Below, piece after piece: positions 8,998 through 18,113 of a stretch of DNA of 46,095 nt. The stretch comes from Synechococcus sp. UW179A (lineage in GTDB: Bacteria > Cyanobacteriota > Cyanobacteriia > PCC-6307 > Cyanobiaceae), in the NCBI RefSeq assembly GCF_900473965.1, contig NZ_UCNJ01000030.1, positions 1 to 46,095 of the forward strand. Reading direction: 5' to 3'. The notes under the pieces were generated by a model. The model was not told the DNA's origin, ran no database searches, and worked only from the letters and a program-made list of their open reading frames with translations. Position numbers and translations under genes: made by a program. How positions within the stretch are numbered: position 1 is the stretch's first letter; every line of letters begins with the position of its first letter.

Positions 8998-9101
8998 GCG
9001 CACTGAACTGTTTTTTGAATTTTGGCAGGAATCAGCGCGAGATTTATGGTGAAAGTTGATGCGCAGTTCCCTTGTCACCGGACCAAGCTCCCGGCCGCGA
9101 C

Positions 9102-10472
9102 ATGGTCAGCACACGACCGACTGTGGCTTTCACCCATCTGGGATGCGAAAAGAACCGGGTCGACACCGAACACATGCTCGGCCTGCTGACGCGAGCAGGG
9201 TATGGCGTCAGCAGTGACGAAAGTGATGCCAACGTTGTTGTGGTCAATACCTGCAGCTTCATCCAGGAAGCTCGGGAGGAGTCCGTCCGCACGCTGGTGG
9301 GACTCGCTGAACAAGGCAAGGAACTAATCATCGCCGGCTGCCTGGCACAGCATTTTCAGGAAGAGCTGCTCGACTCTTTACCGGAAGCCAAAGCTATCGT
9401 CGGCACTGGCGATTATCAGCACATTGTGGAGGTGCTGGAGCGAGTCGAGGCTGGGGAACGCGTCAATCGGGTCAGCAAGAACCCGACATTCGTTGGCGAT
9501 GAAACACTTCCCAGGTATCGCACCACCGGAGAAGCGGTTGCTTATCTCAAAGTGGCCGAAGGTTGCGACTATCGCTGCGCGTTTTGCATCATTCCGCATC
9601 TGCGTGGCAATCAGCGCTCAAGAACGATCGAATCGATCGTTTCAGAAGCCCATCAACTGGCAGAACAAGGCGTTCAGGAACTGATTCTGATCAGCCAGAT
9701 CACCACTAATTACGGGTTGGATATCTACGGACGGCCTCGCCTTGCGGACCTTCTTAGGGCCCTCGGTGAGGTGGAGATTCCCTGGATCAGGGTTCATTAC
9801 GCCTACCCCACAGGCCTGACCCCTGAAGTGATCGCCGCATACAAGGATGTCCCCAATGTTCTCCCCTATCTCGACCTGCCTCTCCAGCACAGCCACCCCA
9901 AGGTGCTGAGAGCCATGAACCGTCCGTGGCAGGCGGATGTCAACGACCGTCTGATGAATCAATTGCGGGAACAACTGCCGGATGCCGTGATGCGCACCAC
10001 GCTGATCGTGGGCTTTCCCGGTGAAACGGAAGAGCAATTCGAGCACCTGGCTGGTTTTCTTGAAAGCCAGCGGTTCGATCACGTTGGCGTGTTCACCTTC
10101 TCAGCAGAAGAAGGAACAGCCGCAGCCAAGCTCCCCAATCGCGTGCCAGCCGAGATTGCCACCGCCAGAAAAGATCGGCTGATGACCCTGCAACAACCGA
10201 TCTCGGCCGAAGCCAACACCCGCTGGGTGGGACGCACCGTGGATGTGCTGATCGAGCAGCACAATCCGATCACAGGAGACATGATTGGCCGATGTGCCCG
10301 CTTCGCACCTGAAGTGGATGGCGAAGTGCAGGTGCAGCCACGCGCAGACGGGATGCAAGCAGGACCAGGCACCATGGTTCCGGTGCGAATCAACAGTGCC
10401 GACATTTACGACCTGAGCGGAGAGATCGTGGGGGCAAGCGAAATGGTGGCCTCAGCTCGTAGCAGCACTTGA
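9102..10472 (+). CDS. rimO: Ribosomal protein S12 methylthiotransferase RimO
   Basis: A radical-SAM enzyme that methylthiolates the conserved Asp of ribosomal protein uS12. Its 456 residues comprise the N-terminal UPF0004 domain ([17 protein letters not shown], with Cys ligands also in NTCSFI and AGCLAQ), the radical-SAM cluster CDYRCAFC, and a C-terminal TRAM domain ([18 protein letters not shown]). The GCEKN form and the [11 protein letters not shown] context indicate RimO rather than MiaB. An in-frame TTG lies 30 bp upstream, but the ATG giving [14 protein letters not shown] fits the family better. Its stop overlaps the possible TTG start of the MFS gene. Confidence 0.93.
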   Translation: MVSTRPTVAFTHLGCEKNRVDTEHMLGLLTRAGYGVSSDESDANVVVVNTCSFIQEAREESVRTLVGLAEQGKELIIAGCLAQHFQEELLDSLPEAKAIVGTGDYQHIVEVLERVEAGERVNRVSKNPTFVGDETLPRYRTTGEAVAYLKVAEGCDYRCAFCIIPHLRGNQRSRTIESIVSEAHQLAEQGVQELILISQITTNYGLDIYGRPRLADLLRALGEVEIPWIRVHYAYPTGLTPEVIAAYKDVPNVLPYLDLPLQHSHPKVLRAMNRPWQADVNDRLMNQLREQLPDAVMRTTLIVGFPGETEEQFEHLAGFLESQRFDHVGVFTFSAEEGTAAAKLPNRVPAEIATARKDRLMTLQQPISAEANTRWVGRTVDVLIEQHNPITGDMIGRCARFAPEVDGEVQVQPRADGMQAGPGTMVPVRINSADIYDLSGEIVGASEMVASARSST

Positions 10473-11695
10473 GCCATCCTTCACCGCATGCACGCCAACG
10501 CGTCATCTTCCTGATCGCATCAGGCTTGAGCACTGCCGGTTCGTTCGCAGGGCTCACTGCCAAGGGCTGGATCCTGATGGATGAAACCAAGGCACCCATG
10601 GTGCTGGCACTGAATTTCGCAGCACTCTCCTTACCCACGATGCTGGTGAGCGGCCCCGCCGGCGTGCGCACCGATCGGGTTGGCTGTGAGCGGGTCTTGA
10701 TCCAGGCACAGTGGGCACTGCTCGGCGCAGGTCTGCTGGGAGCCCTTTCCATCCCAATGTTCGAAGGGCATGCGCAAGTGTTGATGTTGCTGGCCAGCAC
10801 CTTGCTGGTGGGCATTGCCGGTGCCTATGAACTCACAGCTCGCAATAAATACTGCGCTCTGCTGTTAGACGACAACTCTGAGCTGGCACCCTTCCTGACA
10901 AGCTTCTCGGTGGTCTTCAACGTCGGAAAGTTGGTAGGCCCCCTTCTGGGGGGCGTGCTCATCACTCTGGCGGGTCCGGCCACAGCCCTCACGCTTGATG
11001 CAGCGACCTACCTGATACCGATCGCCAGTGTGATCTGGCTGCTGCATCCGAAAACGGAATTAGAGGAGCGCAGTGCTCCTGGAGACAAAGCCTCACTGCG
11101 CGTGGCCTGGAGGGAATGCGGGAGCACGCTGAGACACGTGCTGATGTTCACCGGATTGATGTGCGTGGTGGGATTCTTCCACCCTGGACTTGGGCCCTTG
11201 ATCGCCGCTAGCGAGCTAGGGAATGCACCGATGGATCTTGCTGTATTCACCAGCGTTCTGGCCCTAGGAAGCATTGCAGGTGGACTGCTGCTGCAACGCA
11301 ACAGTCATCGTTTTTGCCGAAGACCCTCTCGGACTTTGGCCGGTTTTGCACTGATCACCGCCGTGGCTCAACTGGGCATGGCCTATGGAGGTGACGTGCC
11401 CTTCTTGCTCGCAATGACGCTGATGATCGGAGCAGGAACTGCGGGACTGCTGAGCAGCAGCAACCTGATTACCCAGGTGGGTTCCACACAGATCCTGCGC
11501 GGGCGTATGGCTGGCCTCGGTCAGATTGCCTTTCTGGGAGGCGGTGGACTCAGTGGGCTGATTGCCGCACAACTCACCGTCATGATGGGACTTAAGGCGA
11601 CCTTCGCCATCAGCGGCAGTCTCGGAGTCTTTTTTGCGCTGCTTGAGATCTGGCGCCGAGGCGACTCTGTGCTGACCGAAGTCAGATCAGTTTGA
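10469..11695 (+). CDS. MFS efflux transporter (EntS/TIGR00900-like)
   Basis: A 408-residue inner-membrane transporter with about twelve hydrophobic segments. The A-loop between helices 2 and 3 reads [16 protein letters not shown], a recognisable variant of the MFS loop motif (G...DR.G.R). [12 protein letters not shown] resembles the helix-5 exporter motif. The N-terminal half resembles the MFS_3 family, which includes enterobactin exporter EntS and macrolide exporters; the substrate is unknown. The best start is TTG overlapping the rimO stop (TTGA), which would couple the two genes. The last codons overlap the petL 3' end on the opposite strand by 14 bp. Confidence 0.8.
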   Translation: MSHPSPHARQRVIFLIASGLSTAGSFAGLTAKGWILMDETKAPMVLALNFAALSLPTMLVSGPAGVRTDRVGCERVLIQAQWALLGAGLLGALSIPMFEGHAQVLMLLASTLLVGIAGAYELTARNKYCALLLDDNSELAPFLTSFSVVFNVGKLVGPLLGGVLITLAGPATALTLDAATYLIPIASVIWLLHPKTELEERSAPGDKASLRVAWRECGSTLRHVLMFTGLMCVVGFFHPGLGPLIAASELGNAPMDLAVFTSVLALGSIAGGLLLQRNSHRFCRRPSRTLAGFALITAVAQLGMAYGGDVPFLLAMTLMIGAGTAGLLSSSNLITQVGSTQILRGRMAGLGQIAFLGGGGLSGLIAAQLTVMMGLKATFAISGSLGVFFALLEIWRRGDSVLTEVRSV

Positions 11696-11774
11696 TTCGA
11701 CGCAGAACGAAACTGATCGTCACAGCGGTGGTGAGTCCTGCCCCGACCAGACCCACATAAATGAGGATGCCCAT
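11682..11774 (-). CDS. petL: Cytochrome b6f subunit PetL, 30 residues
   Basis: A single-helix subunit at the periphery of the cytochrome b6f complex that helps stabilise it. The frame begins MGILIYVGLVGAG, has one hydrophobic helix, and ends VLRRIKLI before TGA. Cyanobacterial and plastid PetL proteins are 30-32 residues and end in I(K/R)LI, as this does. The ATG is preceded in frame by GTG ACA GGC, so a slightly longer form is possible. The 3' end overlaps the MFS gene in convergent orientation. The identification rests on length, hydrophobic pattern and the C-terminus, since so small a protein offers little else. Confidence 0.75.
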   Translation of the reverse strand: MGILIYVGLVGAGLTTAVTISFVLRRIKLI

Positions 11775-11931
11775 GCCTGTCACAGATTGCAGCACCTATT
11801 AGATCAGAAATCAGGTCTCGATTCAGCAGATCCCCCTTAAGATCCTGCACAACGAAATCAAATGGAAACGGAAGGTTCTGTCCGCAGGGTCTACCGCAGG
11901 TAACAGACAGACCACCTTCACGCTCCGGCTC

Positions 11932-13506
11932 ATGCGCACCTTATTCATTTATCCCCTCTTCCCTAAGACCTTCTGGAGTTACGAGAAGATTCTGGAGCTG
12001 GTGAATCGCAAGGTGCTGCTCCCTCCCCTGGGATTGGTGACCGTGGCGGCATTGCTGCCCCAGAAATGGGATATGAAGCTCGTCGACCGCAACGTGCGAG
12101 AGATCACTGAAGACGAATGGAACTGGGCCGAGCTTGTGGTTATCTCGGGAATGATCGTCCAGAAAGACGATATGCAGATTCAGATCGCCGAAGCCAAACG
12201 CCGAGGATTGCCAGTCGCCGTAGGAGGCCCTTATGCGAGTTCTACTCCGGATGCCCCGGAGATCGCAGAGGCCGACTTCAAGGTGCTTGATGAGGGTGAA
12301 ATAACGCTTCCGATGTTCATCGAAGCGATCGAGCGAGGTGACAGTGGTGGACGTTTCAGCGCTGAGGGTGACAAACCTGATGTGACAGCAACACCGATTC
12401 CCCGGTTCGACTTGTTGCAGCTCGAAGCCTATGACTCGATGAGCGTGCAGTTTTCAAGGGGGTGTCCGTTTAATTGCGAATTCTGCGACATCATTGTTCT
12501 CTATGGACGCAAGCCGCGTACTAAGAACCCTGAGCAGCTAATTGCTGAGCTTCAGAGTCTCTATGACCTCGGCTGGAGGCGATCGATCTTTCTTGTGGAT
12601 GACAACTTCATCGGCAACAAGCGCAACGCCAAGCAATTGCTGCCGCAGATCAGAAGCTGGCAGGAAGAGCGTGGCTATCCCTTCAGCTTTGCAACTGAAG
12701 CCTCAGTGGACCTCGCCGATGACGAAGAAATGATGCGCATGATGCACGAAGCGCGCTTCGAGAGTGTGTTTCTCGGCATCGAAACTCCAGATGAAGCGAG
12801 TCTGGAAACCTCCCGAAAACTTCAGAACACACGCAACCCACTCGATGCAGCCGTTGACAGGATCACCGCGAACGGTATCCGTGTGATGGCAGGCTTCATC
12901 ATCGGTTTCGACGGTGAAAAAGACGGCGCCGGCCGACGCATTGTTGAGTTCGTAACTAGAACCGGAATTCCGGCAGCCATGATGGGCATGTTGCAAGCGC
13001 TCCCGAACACAGCGCTCTGGCATCGCCTTGAGAAAGAGGGGCGTCTGATTCAGGACAAGTCAGCGGCCAAAGGCGTGAACCAAACCAACCTGCTCAATTT
13101 CAAACCCACGCGTCCGATTCGGGACATCGCCAACGAATACGTAGATGCCTTCTGCGCGCTCTACGAACCGAACGCTTACATGGACCGCGTCTATTCCTAC
13201 TACCTGAAAATGGGAGCGCCACGCTGGAAGGGCACGTCAAAACTGCCTACCTGGACTGATATCAGGGCTCTCTCCATTGTGGTCTGGAGGCAGGGCATCA
13301 AACGCGATACCCGCAGTCGTTTCTGGCGTTACATGCTCAGCATGGCTCGACGCAACCCAGCCATGCTGGAGCAGTTCCTGGTGGTGCTTGCCCACAACGA
13401 ACACTTCCTTGAGTATCGCGCGATCGTTCAACGCGAAATCCGCGAACAGCTGGAATCGCTGCCACCAGAAGAACCCAGCACGTCCCGCGAACTGCTGACA
13501 GCCTGA
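11932..13506 (+). CDS. B12-binding-domain radical-SAM protein (class B type)
   Basis: A 524-residue protein with an N-terminal Rossmann-like cobalamin-binding domain (about 1-140; PPLGLVTVAALLP, VAVGGPYASS), a radical-SAM core with CPFNCEFC (Cys178, Cys182, Cys185), and a C-terminal DUF4070-like segment (about 370-510). I do not see the DxHxxG base-off B12 motif, which is also missing in related methylases. The same architecture is used by hopanoid C-2 methylase HpnP and the bacteriochlorophyll side-chain methylases BchQ/BchR, so methylation of an unactivated carbon on a lipid or tetrapyrrole is plausible but unproven. It is monocistronic, and its stop lies 6 bp from the convergent DUF4346 stop. 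Confidence 0.88.
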   Translation: MRTLFIYPLFPKTFWSYEKILELVNRKVLLPPLGLVTVAALLPQKWDMKLVDRNVREITEDEWNWAELVVISGMIVQKDDMQIQIAEAKRRGLPVAVGGPYASSTPDAPEIAEADFKVLDEGEITLPMFIEAIERGDSGGRFSAEGDKPDVTATPIPRFDLLQLEAYDSMSVQFSRGCPFNCEFCDIIVLYGRKPRTKNPEQLIAELQSLYDLGWRRSIFLVDDNFIGNKRNAKQLLPQIRSWQEERGYPFSFATEASVDLADDEEMMRMMHEARFESVFLGIETPDEASLETSRKLQNTRNPLDAAVDRITANGIRVMAGFIIGFDGEKDGAGRRIVEFVTRTGIPAAMMGMLQALPNTALWHRLEKEGRLIQDKSAAKGVNQTNLLNFKPTRPIRDIANEYVDAFCALYEPNAYMDRVYSYYLKMGAPRWKGTSKLPTWTDIRALSIVVWRQGIKRDTRSRFWRYMLSMARRNPAMLEQFLVVLAHNEHFLEYRAIVQREIREQLESLPPEEPSTSRELLTA

Positions 13507-13512
13507 CCTGTC

Positions 13513-13887
13513 TTAGTCCTGCCTGTAGGGCAGTCCGGCTTTCAGGCAGGCTTCTGCTTTTTGCAATTCCCGGCCTAAGTACAGGGCATGGTCAAGACGG
13601 CTAAGCGGGAGTGGGGGATCTGATTCGGTCAGAGCCATGCCAAGTTCCTTGGCGGTTCTGCCACGAAAGCTTGTGCTTGGCAGACGCGGGCCACCACCAC
13701 GGCAGGCCAGAACTTCGCCGGTTTCCGGATCAGTGGCACGACCTCGTTCATCCACATCATTGCTGTAGTGCTCAGCAACGAGTTCATGGGCATCAGCGTC
13801 CAGCTTGATCAGGAAGTAACCAGAGGGGTCAAGCTCGATGAATCGCTGTGAAAGCTGGTCGTCAATCGAGGAAGTGCCTTCTGCCAT
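13513..13887 (-). CDS. DUF4346 domain protein
   Basis: A soluble 124-residue cyanobacterial protein of unknown function. It shows the family pattern: an N-terminal segment FIELDPSGYFLIKLD, then a conserved HYSNDVDERGRATDPETGEV and the CRGG loop. The C-terminal half carries LDHALYLGRELQKAE, probably helical. The internal ATG (MAEGTSSIDDQL) is preferred to the GTG two codons upstream. It follows the FemAB-like gene on the same strand after 24 bp, so the two may be cotranscribed. DUF4346 also occurs fused to pterin-binding-type proteins in other organisms, as I recall; that gives no firm function here. Confidence 0.75.
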   Translation of the reverse strand: MAEGTSSIDDQLSQRFIELDPSGYFLIKLDADAHELVAEHYSNDVDERGRATDPETGEVLACRGGGPRLPSTSFRGRTAKELGMALTESDPPLPLSRLDHALYLGRELQKAEACLKAGLPYRQD

Positions 13888-13911
13888 CGTCACACCCTAC
13901 AAATGATCGTC

Positions 13912-15126
13912 TCAGGCCATCAATTCAGGCGGCTTGGTGCGGAAGGGAAGCTCGGCGTTGATGGCCTCAATCTCCTCCTCCATCAGTCCATTCGCTCTTG
14001 GCAGCCAGGAACGGATCAGGGCGTCCATAGTTGGGTCATACCAGCGATGCAGACTGGTCCGAGCTTGGGCAACAAAGCCACGTCGGCGCTTGTGACTGCC
14101 ACCAGCTCCTGGATCAAAGCTATGAAGGCCCTGATGCAAGGCCCACTCGATCGGCGCGTAGTAACAGACCTCAAAATGAAGACAATCGATAGCTTCATCA
14201 CTGCCCCAGTAGCGCCCCCAGAGATGGGACTCATCCTGAATGCAAAGGGACATCGCCACGGGGTCAAAGGGATCCCCGCGATGGGCACTAAATAGCACCA
14301 CATGCTGTGCCAGTTCGGGGGCAACCAGTCGATCAAAGAATGAGCCCTGAAGATATTTGCTTCCCCAGGGCCCCCATCGGGCGCAGTGCTGCTCATAGAA
14401 GCAATGCATCCGCTCCAGCAGCTCCGGAGTGAGCTCTGAGCCGGTCAGTGGTGTCACGGCCAATCCTGCCTGGCTGACCGCTTTGCGTTCCCGCTTGATA
14501 TTGCGCCTCTGATTGGCATTGAAGCCGGCGAGATAGTCGGAGAAATCTTTTTGGCCTTCCGCAGACCAAAGGCTCTGATGATTCAGCCAACCCGCACAGC
14601 CCGCAGCCTCCGCCAACGGCTGCCATACAGGATCCACGTATAGAAAGTTGCAGCTGAGAATGTTATTGCGAGCAGCAAACTCATCAATCAGCCGAAGCAA
14701 CATGACCGTGATGTCCTGCGCATCTTCATCTGGATGAATATGAAAGCGATAGCCCTGAATAGGGCTGACGGGACTCATCCCGATCAGTTTGGGGTAATAG
14801 CGCAGTCCAAGATCACCTGCCAGACGTGCGAAAGATTGGTCAAAGATGAATTCGCCGTAGCTGTGACCCTTGAGATAAAGAGGAGCTATTGCAATCAGGC
14901 TGTCCTCGCCCCTCCAAAGCGACAGATGCAGCGGCTGCCAGCCCTGATCGGGAGCCACACTGCCTGAAGTTTCCAACGCCTCCAGCCAAGACCAGCGATA
15001 GAAGGGGCTCGCATGCTTTACGAGCAACTCCTCCCATTGCGGCTGAGGGATCTCATGGATGCTGCGGTGCCAACGAGCCGTGAGCGATGCCATCCAGGGC
15101 CAATTGAAACGACTCAGCAACGACAC
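13912..15126 (-). CDS. FemAB/GNAT-like N-acyltransferase (COG3146, DUF482)
   Basis: A cytoplasmic protein of about 404 residues in the peptidogalycan biosynthesis/recognition family, with a tandem GNAT fold. Visible blocks are ASPFYRWSWLEALE near the N-terminus, then AGFNANQRRNIKRERKAV, and FEVCYYAPIEWALHQGLHSFDPGAGGSHKRRRGF near residue 350, the best-conserved part of the family. By analogy with FemAB proteins it would transfer an aminoacyl or acyl group to an envelope precursor, but the substrate is unknown. The start may be the GTG used here or the ATG 11 codons on (MASLTARWHRSIHEIP). DUF4346 lies immediately downstream. Confidence 0.85.
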   Translation of the reverse strand: MSLLSRFNWPWMASLTARWHRSIHEIPQPQWEELLVKHASPFYRWSWLEALETSGSVAPDQGWQPLHLSLWRGEDSLIAIAPLYLKGHSYGEFIFDQSFARLAGDLGLRYYPKLIGMSPVSPIQGYRFHIHPDEDAQDITVMLLRLIDEFAARNNILSCNFLYVDPVWQPLAEAAGCAGWLNHQSLWSAEGQKDFSDYLAGFNANQRRNIKRERKAVSQAGLAVTPLTGSELTPELLERMHCFYEQHCARWGPWGSKYLQGSFFDRLVAPELAQHVVLFSAHRGDPFDPVAMSLCIQDESHLWGRYWGSDEAIDCLHFEVCYYAPIEWALHQGLHSFDPGAGGSHKRRRGFVAQARTSLHRWYDPTMDALIRSWLPRANGLMEEEIEAINAELPFRTKPPELMA

Positions 15127-15178
15127 TAACGAGTGAAACTAGAAGGGGAGAAAATGAAGATGCCTTTGGGCCGGGGTC

Positions 15179-15643
15179 ATGCCCAGATCATCTCGGCACA
15201 GCCAAATATGGATCACAGCTCTGTTGATCTCTCCTCTTTCTCTGGAGGTGAGCTCCGTACATCAAACCGCCAATGCGGGGCTGTTCAAACCATTGATTCA
15301 GCTGTTACAACCACGCATCGAACGCCAGCTGGTGAGCGAATGCCGTCAGCTGGCTGAACAGGCTCTGGATGGCGTTGCAGACGAGATCGCTCCAAAAAGC
15401 TGGTTGAACTCGGCCGTTGAGCAGCCTTGCCGAACACTGGCCCGACCTGTGAGTGAGTGTCTGATCAGAGAAACCAGCCGCAGTGGCAGAGAGCTGGGAG
15501 TGCTCACGGAACTGCTGAGAGGCAAGGTCGGCGACGATGCGCAAGTGGTGATTCGTCGTTGCCTTGCATCCCTGACTGGCCTGTCCCAATCCAGCCTGAA
15601 GCAGATTCCCGTTCAGCAACTGCTAGAGCGATTACGGCAGTAA
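15179..15643 (+). CDS. Exported helical protein of unknown function
   Basis: A 154-residue protein I do not recognise. The N-terminus looks like a signal peptide (basic start, hydrophobic IWITALLISPLSL, possible cleavage after TANA near residue 33). The mature part is predicted helical and rich in Leu, Arg and Ser, with conserved-looking Cys in SECRQ, QPCRTL, ECLIRE and RRCLASL. It diverges from the FemAB-like gene and overlaps the 3' end of the RibD-C gene by 31 bp in convergent orientation. A second open frame starts 46 bp upstream, but it lacks a signal peptide and stops early. Confidence 0.6.
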   Translation: MPRSSRHSQIWITALLISPLSLEVSSVHQTANAGLFKPLIQLLQPRIERQLVSECRQLAEQALDGVADEIAPKSWLNSAVEQPCRTLARPVSECLIRETSRSGRELGVLTELLRGKVGDDAQVVIRRCLASLTGLSQSSLKQIPVQQLLERLRQ

Positions 15644-16284
15644 TGCACCAGCAGTTCGTTGGCTCCTAGCGAACGGGCATCCACCAGACTCCAAGCCTGC
15701 GATGACATGAGCGACGCTGGCAGCGGTGTTTCCGTCTGCAGCAACCATGTAAAGGATCCGCCCAGGATCCTGGGAGAGAGAGTCAACTGAAGCTCGTCGA
15801 CCGCATCCTGGGCCAGCAACGAGTGAGTTAGGACAGCTCCACCAAGCAGGACCAGCCTGAACCAGCCCTTGGAGCACAGATTCTGCAGCGTTTCGCTCCA
15901 TCGGGACGACAGCCGACAACATGACTGGAAGCCAGGGGCGGACCCATCGCTCACAGACAACAGATGGCGTTCAAACGGTTGGTGAAAAAAGGGCCACTCC
16001 AGAGGAAATCCAGCCTGACGACTGACGACCAGCGCTGCCGGCTGAGGCGAGCGCCCCTGAAGTCGTCGTTCGTTCAACAGATCCTGATCACGGATCAGAC
16101 AACTGGCTTGATGAGCCCTGAGTGTGCCCGCTCCGATCAGCGCCGCATCACTCCAGGCGAGCGCCTGTTCAAGAACACGACGATCACCCGAACCACCCAA
16201 CTGAGCTGCTCCACCGGTCGGTGGAGCAAGACGACCATCAAGACTGACGGCAAGCACCAGACGAAGCGTGGGTTGCTCAGTCAA
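15613..16284 (-). CDS. RibD C-terminal/DHFR-like NADPH reductase
   Basis: A 223-residue protein with the RibD_C fold related to dihydrofolate reductase: N-terminal LRLVLAVSLDGRLAPP, then LAWSDAALIGAGTLRAHQ, and a C-terminal strand-turn (LLAQDAVDELQLTLSPRILGG). It lacks a deaminase domain, so it is not a full RibD. It could reduce a pyrimidine or pterin intermediate with NADPH. The start is TTG, 10 bp after the tandem pterin-synthase stop on the same strand, so the pair probably form an operon. A role as the pterin-pathway reductase is inference from position; a riboflavin-pathway reductase is the alternative. Confidence 0.82.
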   Translation of the reverse strand: MTEQPTLRLVLAVSLDGRLAPPTGGAAQLGGSGDRRVLEQALAWSDAALIGAGTLRAHQASCLIRDQDLLNERRLQGRSPQPAALVVSRQAGFPLEWPFFHQPFERHLLSVSDGSAPGFQSCCRLSSRWSETLQNLCSKGWFRLVLLGGAVLTHSLLAQDAVDELQLTLSPRILGGSFTWLLQTETPLPASLMSSQAWSLVDARSLGANELLVHYCRNRSSSC

Positions 16285-16294
16285 TGCAAGGGAT

Positions 16295-17215
16295 TCAGAC
16301 AGGAACGGCCGCCTCTAGCGTTGAAGGCGTCATCTCCAACTGAGGGACTTCGGCGTAGACCTCAGCCGCGTTGTTAGGGCTTTCCTGCAGGCGCACTTTA
16401 TGGAGATGGGCACCGATCGCCTTGATCGGAGACGACAAGCGGTCAGCGATATGGAGCGCGATGTTCTCTGCAGTGGGTACACATTCGGCGAAGAAGGGCA
16501 CATCCTTATTGAGGAATGTGTGATCAAACGGATCAACCACGAGGTCATCGACGAGGCGTTGTAGCGCGGACAGGTCGCAGACCATGCCTGAGCGGGGATC
16601 AATAGGGCCTCGCACCGTGACATCCACCAGGTAGTTGTGGCCATGACCATGGGGACGTGCGCACTTGCCATAAATACGCTCGTTCTCTTCCTGGCTGAGC
16701 TCAGGTCTTGCCAGACGATGGGCAGCAGCGAAATGGGTGCGAATCGTGAGGAAGGCGTCCATGGGATGTCCGAGATAGTCGGCCCAGAGGCCTGGTTGTT
16801 CGTAGAGGCGTAATGCCGTGATGGGCAGATGGGGACTGAGACGAGCCCAAATCTGCCTGACGATGGCCTCAGTGGTGGGAAGGCAACCCTCCGGCTTCGA
16901 CACATCGAATTCGGGCCAGGCGTCGTTGAGAAAGCGAAAGTCGAGCTGACCAGTCACCTCACTGCGAATGGCGTGCTTCACCTCGGAGAGGTTGAGCACC
17001 ATTCCATGAGCATCAAGGCCACCGGCCATCGAAACGATCAACTCGTAGTTGTGACCGTGACCAGGAGCCAGCGCACAGGGCCCGAAGCGCGCGGCATTGT
17101 CATCAGCGGACAATTCAGGCAACCAATAGCGGTGGCTTGCACTGAAGCAGGCACGTCGGGTGATGACGCAGCCACGTCCACGACCATGACGTGCAATTGA
17201 CTTCATTTCAGTCAT
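16295..17215 (-). CDS. Tandem 6-pyruvoyl-tetrahydropterin synthase/QueD-fold protein
   Basis: A 306-residue protein made of two complete PTPS/QueD domains. Domain 2 (about 154-290) looks like animal 6-PTP synthase: zinc ligands His166, His191 and His193, catalytic Cys185 in [13 protein letters not shown], Asp231-His232 in the catalytic pair (PFDHTFLN), and Glu278. Domain 1 (about 15-150) keeps zinc ligands His28, His53 and His55 and Cys47, but has Asp92-Phe93 (LDFRFLN) where the catalytic His is expected. The likely reaction is dihydroneopterin triphosphate to 6-pyruvoyl-tetrahydropterin (biopterin or cyanopterin synthesis), or the 6-carboxy product if it acts as QueD. The RibD-C reductase follows at 10 bp. 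Confidence 0.9.
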   Translation of the reverse strand: MTEMKSIARHGRGRGCVITRRACFSASHRYWLPELSADDNAARFGPCALAPGHGHNYELIVSMAGGLDAHGMVLNLSEVKHAIRSEVTGQLDFRFLNDAWPEFDVSKPEGCLPTTEAIVRQIWARLSPHLPITALRLYEQPGLWADYLGHPMDAFLTIRTHFAAAHRLARPELSQEENERIYGKCARPHGHGHNYLVDVTVRGPIDPRSGMVCDLSALQRLVDDLVVDPFDHTFLNKDVPFFAECVPTAENIALHIADRLSSPIKAIGAHLHKVRLQESPNNAAEVYAEVPQLEMTPSTLEAAVPV

Positions 17216-17266
17216 GTGACGGTCCGGTCAACAGGCATCCTAATGAGCTACGGGCAATTCCGAGTC

Positions 17267-17842
17267 ATGGCGGAGACCACTCCAACTCTGCGGCAGCGTC
17301 TGGGAGGTCGCAGTCTTTACCTGGTGGGAATGATGGGCAGCGGCAAAACCAGCACCGGCAGACCTCTGGCGGAAAGGCTGGGATATGGATTCGTGGACGC
17401 GGATGCGGTGATCGAGCAAGTAGCCGGCTGCACCATCTCCGAAATCTTTGAACGTGACGGTGAAGAGGAATTCCGCACCCTTGAAACGCAGGTGCTGAGG
17501 TCCATCAGTGAACGTCATTCTCTTGTCGTGGCCACCGGGGGCGGCGTTGTCACGCGTTCCGAAAACTGGGGAATGATGCACCAGGGCATTGTGATTTGGC
17601 TCGATGTCGAACGCGGTCAACTGCTGCAACGCTTGCACGACGACTCCAACCAGCGTCCGCTACTGATGACGGAAGATCCTGCCAAAACACTTGACGCGAT
17701 CCTCAAGCAGCGACGCCCCCTCTACGACGAGGCGGATCTGACAGTGGTGATCGAATCAGAAACACCAGACGTCGTTGCCAACGGGATCATTCAGCTGCTG
17801 CCTGAGCTGATCCAAGATCCACCCAAAGAACGACCTGACTAA
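17267..17842 (+). CDS. aroK: Shikimate kinase
   Basis: Phosphorylates shikimate at the 3-hydroxyl in the chorismate pathway, in the cytosol. From the chosen ATG it is 191 residues. It has the P-loop [13 protein letters not shown], the shikimate-binding DADAVIE and [10 protein letters not shown] segments, ATGGGVV, and the lid region SNQRPLL ahead of the C-terminal [13 protein letters not shown]. All catalytic elements are present. The open frame extends to a GTG abutting the divergent pterin-synthase ATG, with another ATG 8 codons upstream; the third start ([14 protein letters not shown]) gives the usual family N-terminus. It stops 7 bp before the convergent CRR7 gene. Confidence 0.95.
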   Translation: MAETTPTLRQRLGGRSLYLVGMMGSGKTSTGRPLAERLGYGFVDADAVIEQVAGCTISEIFERDGEEEFRTLETQVLRSISERHSLVVATGGGVVTRSENWGMMHQGIVIWLDVERGQLLQRLHDDSNQRPLLMTEDPAKTLDAILKQRRPLYDEADLTVVIESETPDVVANGIIQLLPELIQDPPKERPD

Positions 17843-17849
17843 GCAAGAC

Positions 17850-18113
17850 TCAAGCATTGGGTGGATCGAGACGCACCGCGTACCACTGCAGAGCAATCCC
17901 AGGCGAAATCTCTAGTTCACAGGCTGTATCCATCAAGCGAAGTGCCGCTTGCTCCGGGCTTTCGCAACTGCTGAGATCCGCGGGCCAGGGGTCAAGATCC
18001 TGCAGCCGACCGGCCAGCCATGTCATCGTGTCGGCCGCTGTCAGCAGCTGTTCAGGTTCGCCTGGCACCAGCACCACATAGTGATCAAGGGATCGAATCA
18101 GAGGGTCGGACAT
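17850..18113 (-). CDS. CRR7-family NDH-1 assembly/accessory protein
   Basis: An 87-residue soluble protein matching the cyanobacterial family of chlororespiratory reduction 7. In plants CRR7 is needed to accumulate the NDH (photosystem I cyclic electron flow) subcomplex. The N-terminal DHYVVLVPGEPEQLLTAAD and C-terminal TACELEISPGIALQWYAVRL correspond to the family as I remember it. The longer upstream open frame is read-through into the DUF6816 gene; the ATG giving MSDPLIRSLDHY is the natural start. That ATG overlaps the divergent DUF6816 ATG by two bases, leaving no spacer, so each promoter must lie inside the other gene. Confidence 0.75.
   Translation of the reverse strand: MSDPLIRSLDHYVVLVPGEPEQLLTAADTMTWLAGRLQDLDPWPADLSSCESPEQAALRLMDTACELEISPGIALQWYAVRLDPPNA

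Noticed and set aside
9072-9101. Upstream TTG start for rimO
   Set aside because: It adds a polar 10-residue extension absent from the family pattern; the ATG gives the expected N-terminus.
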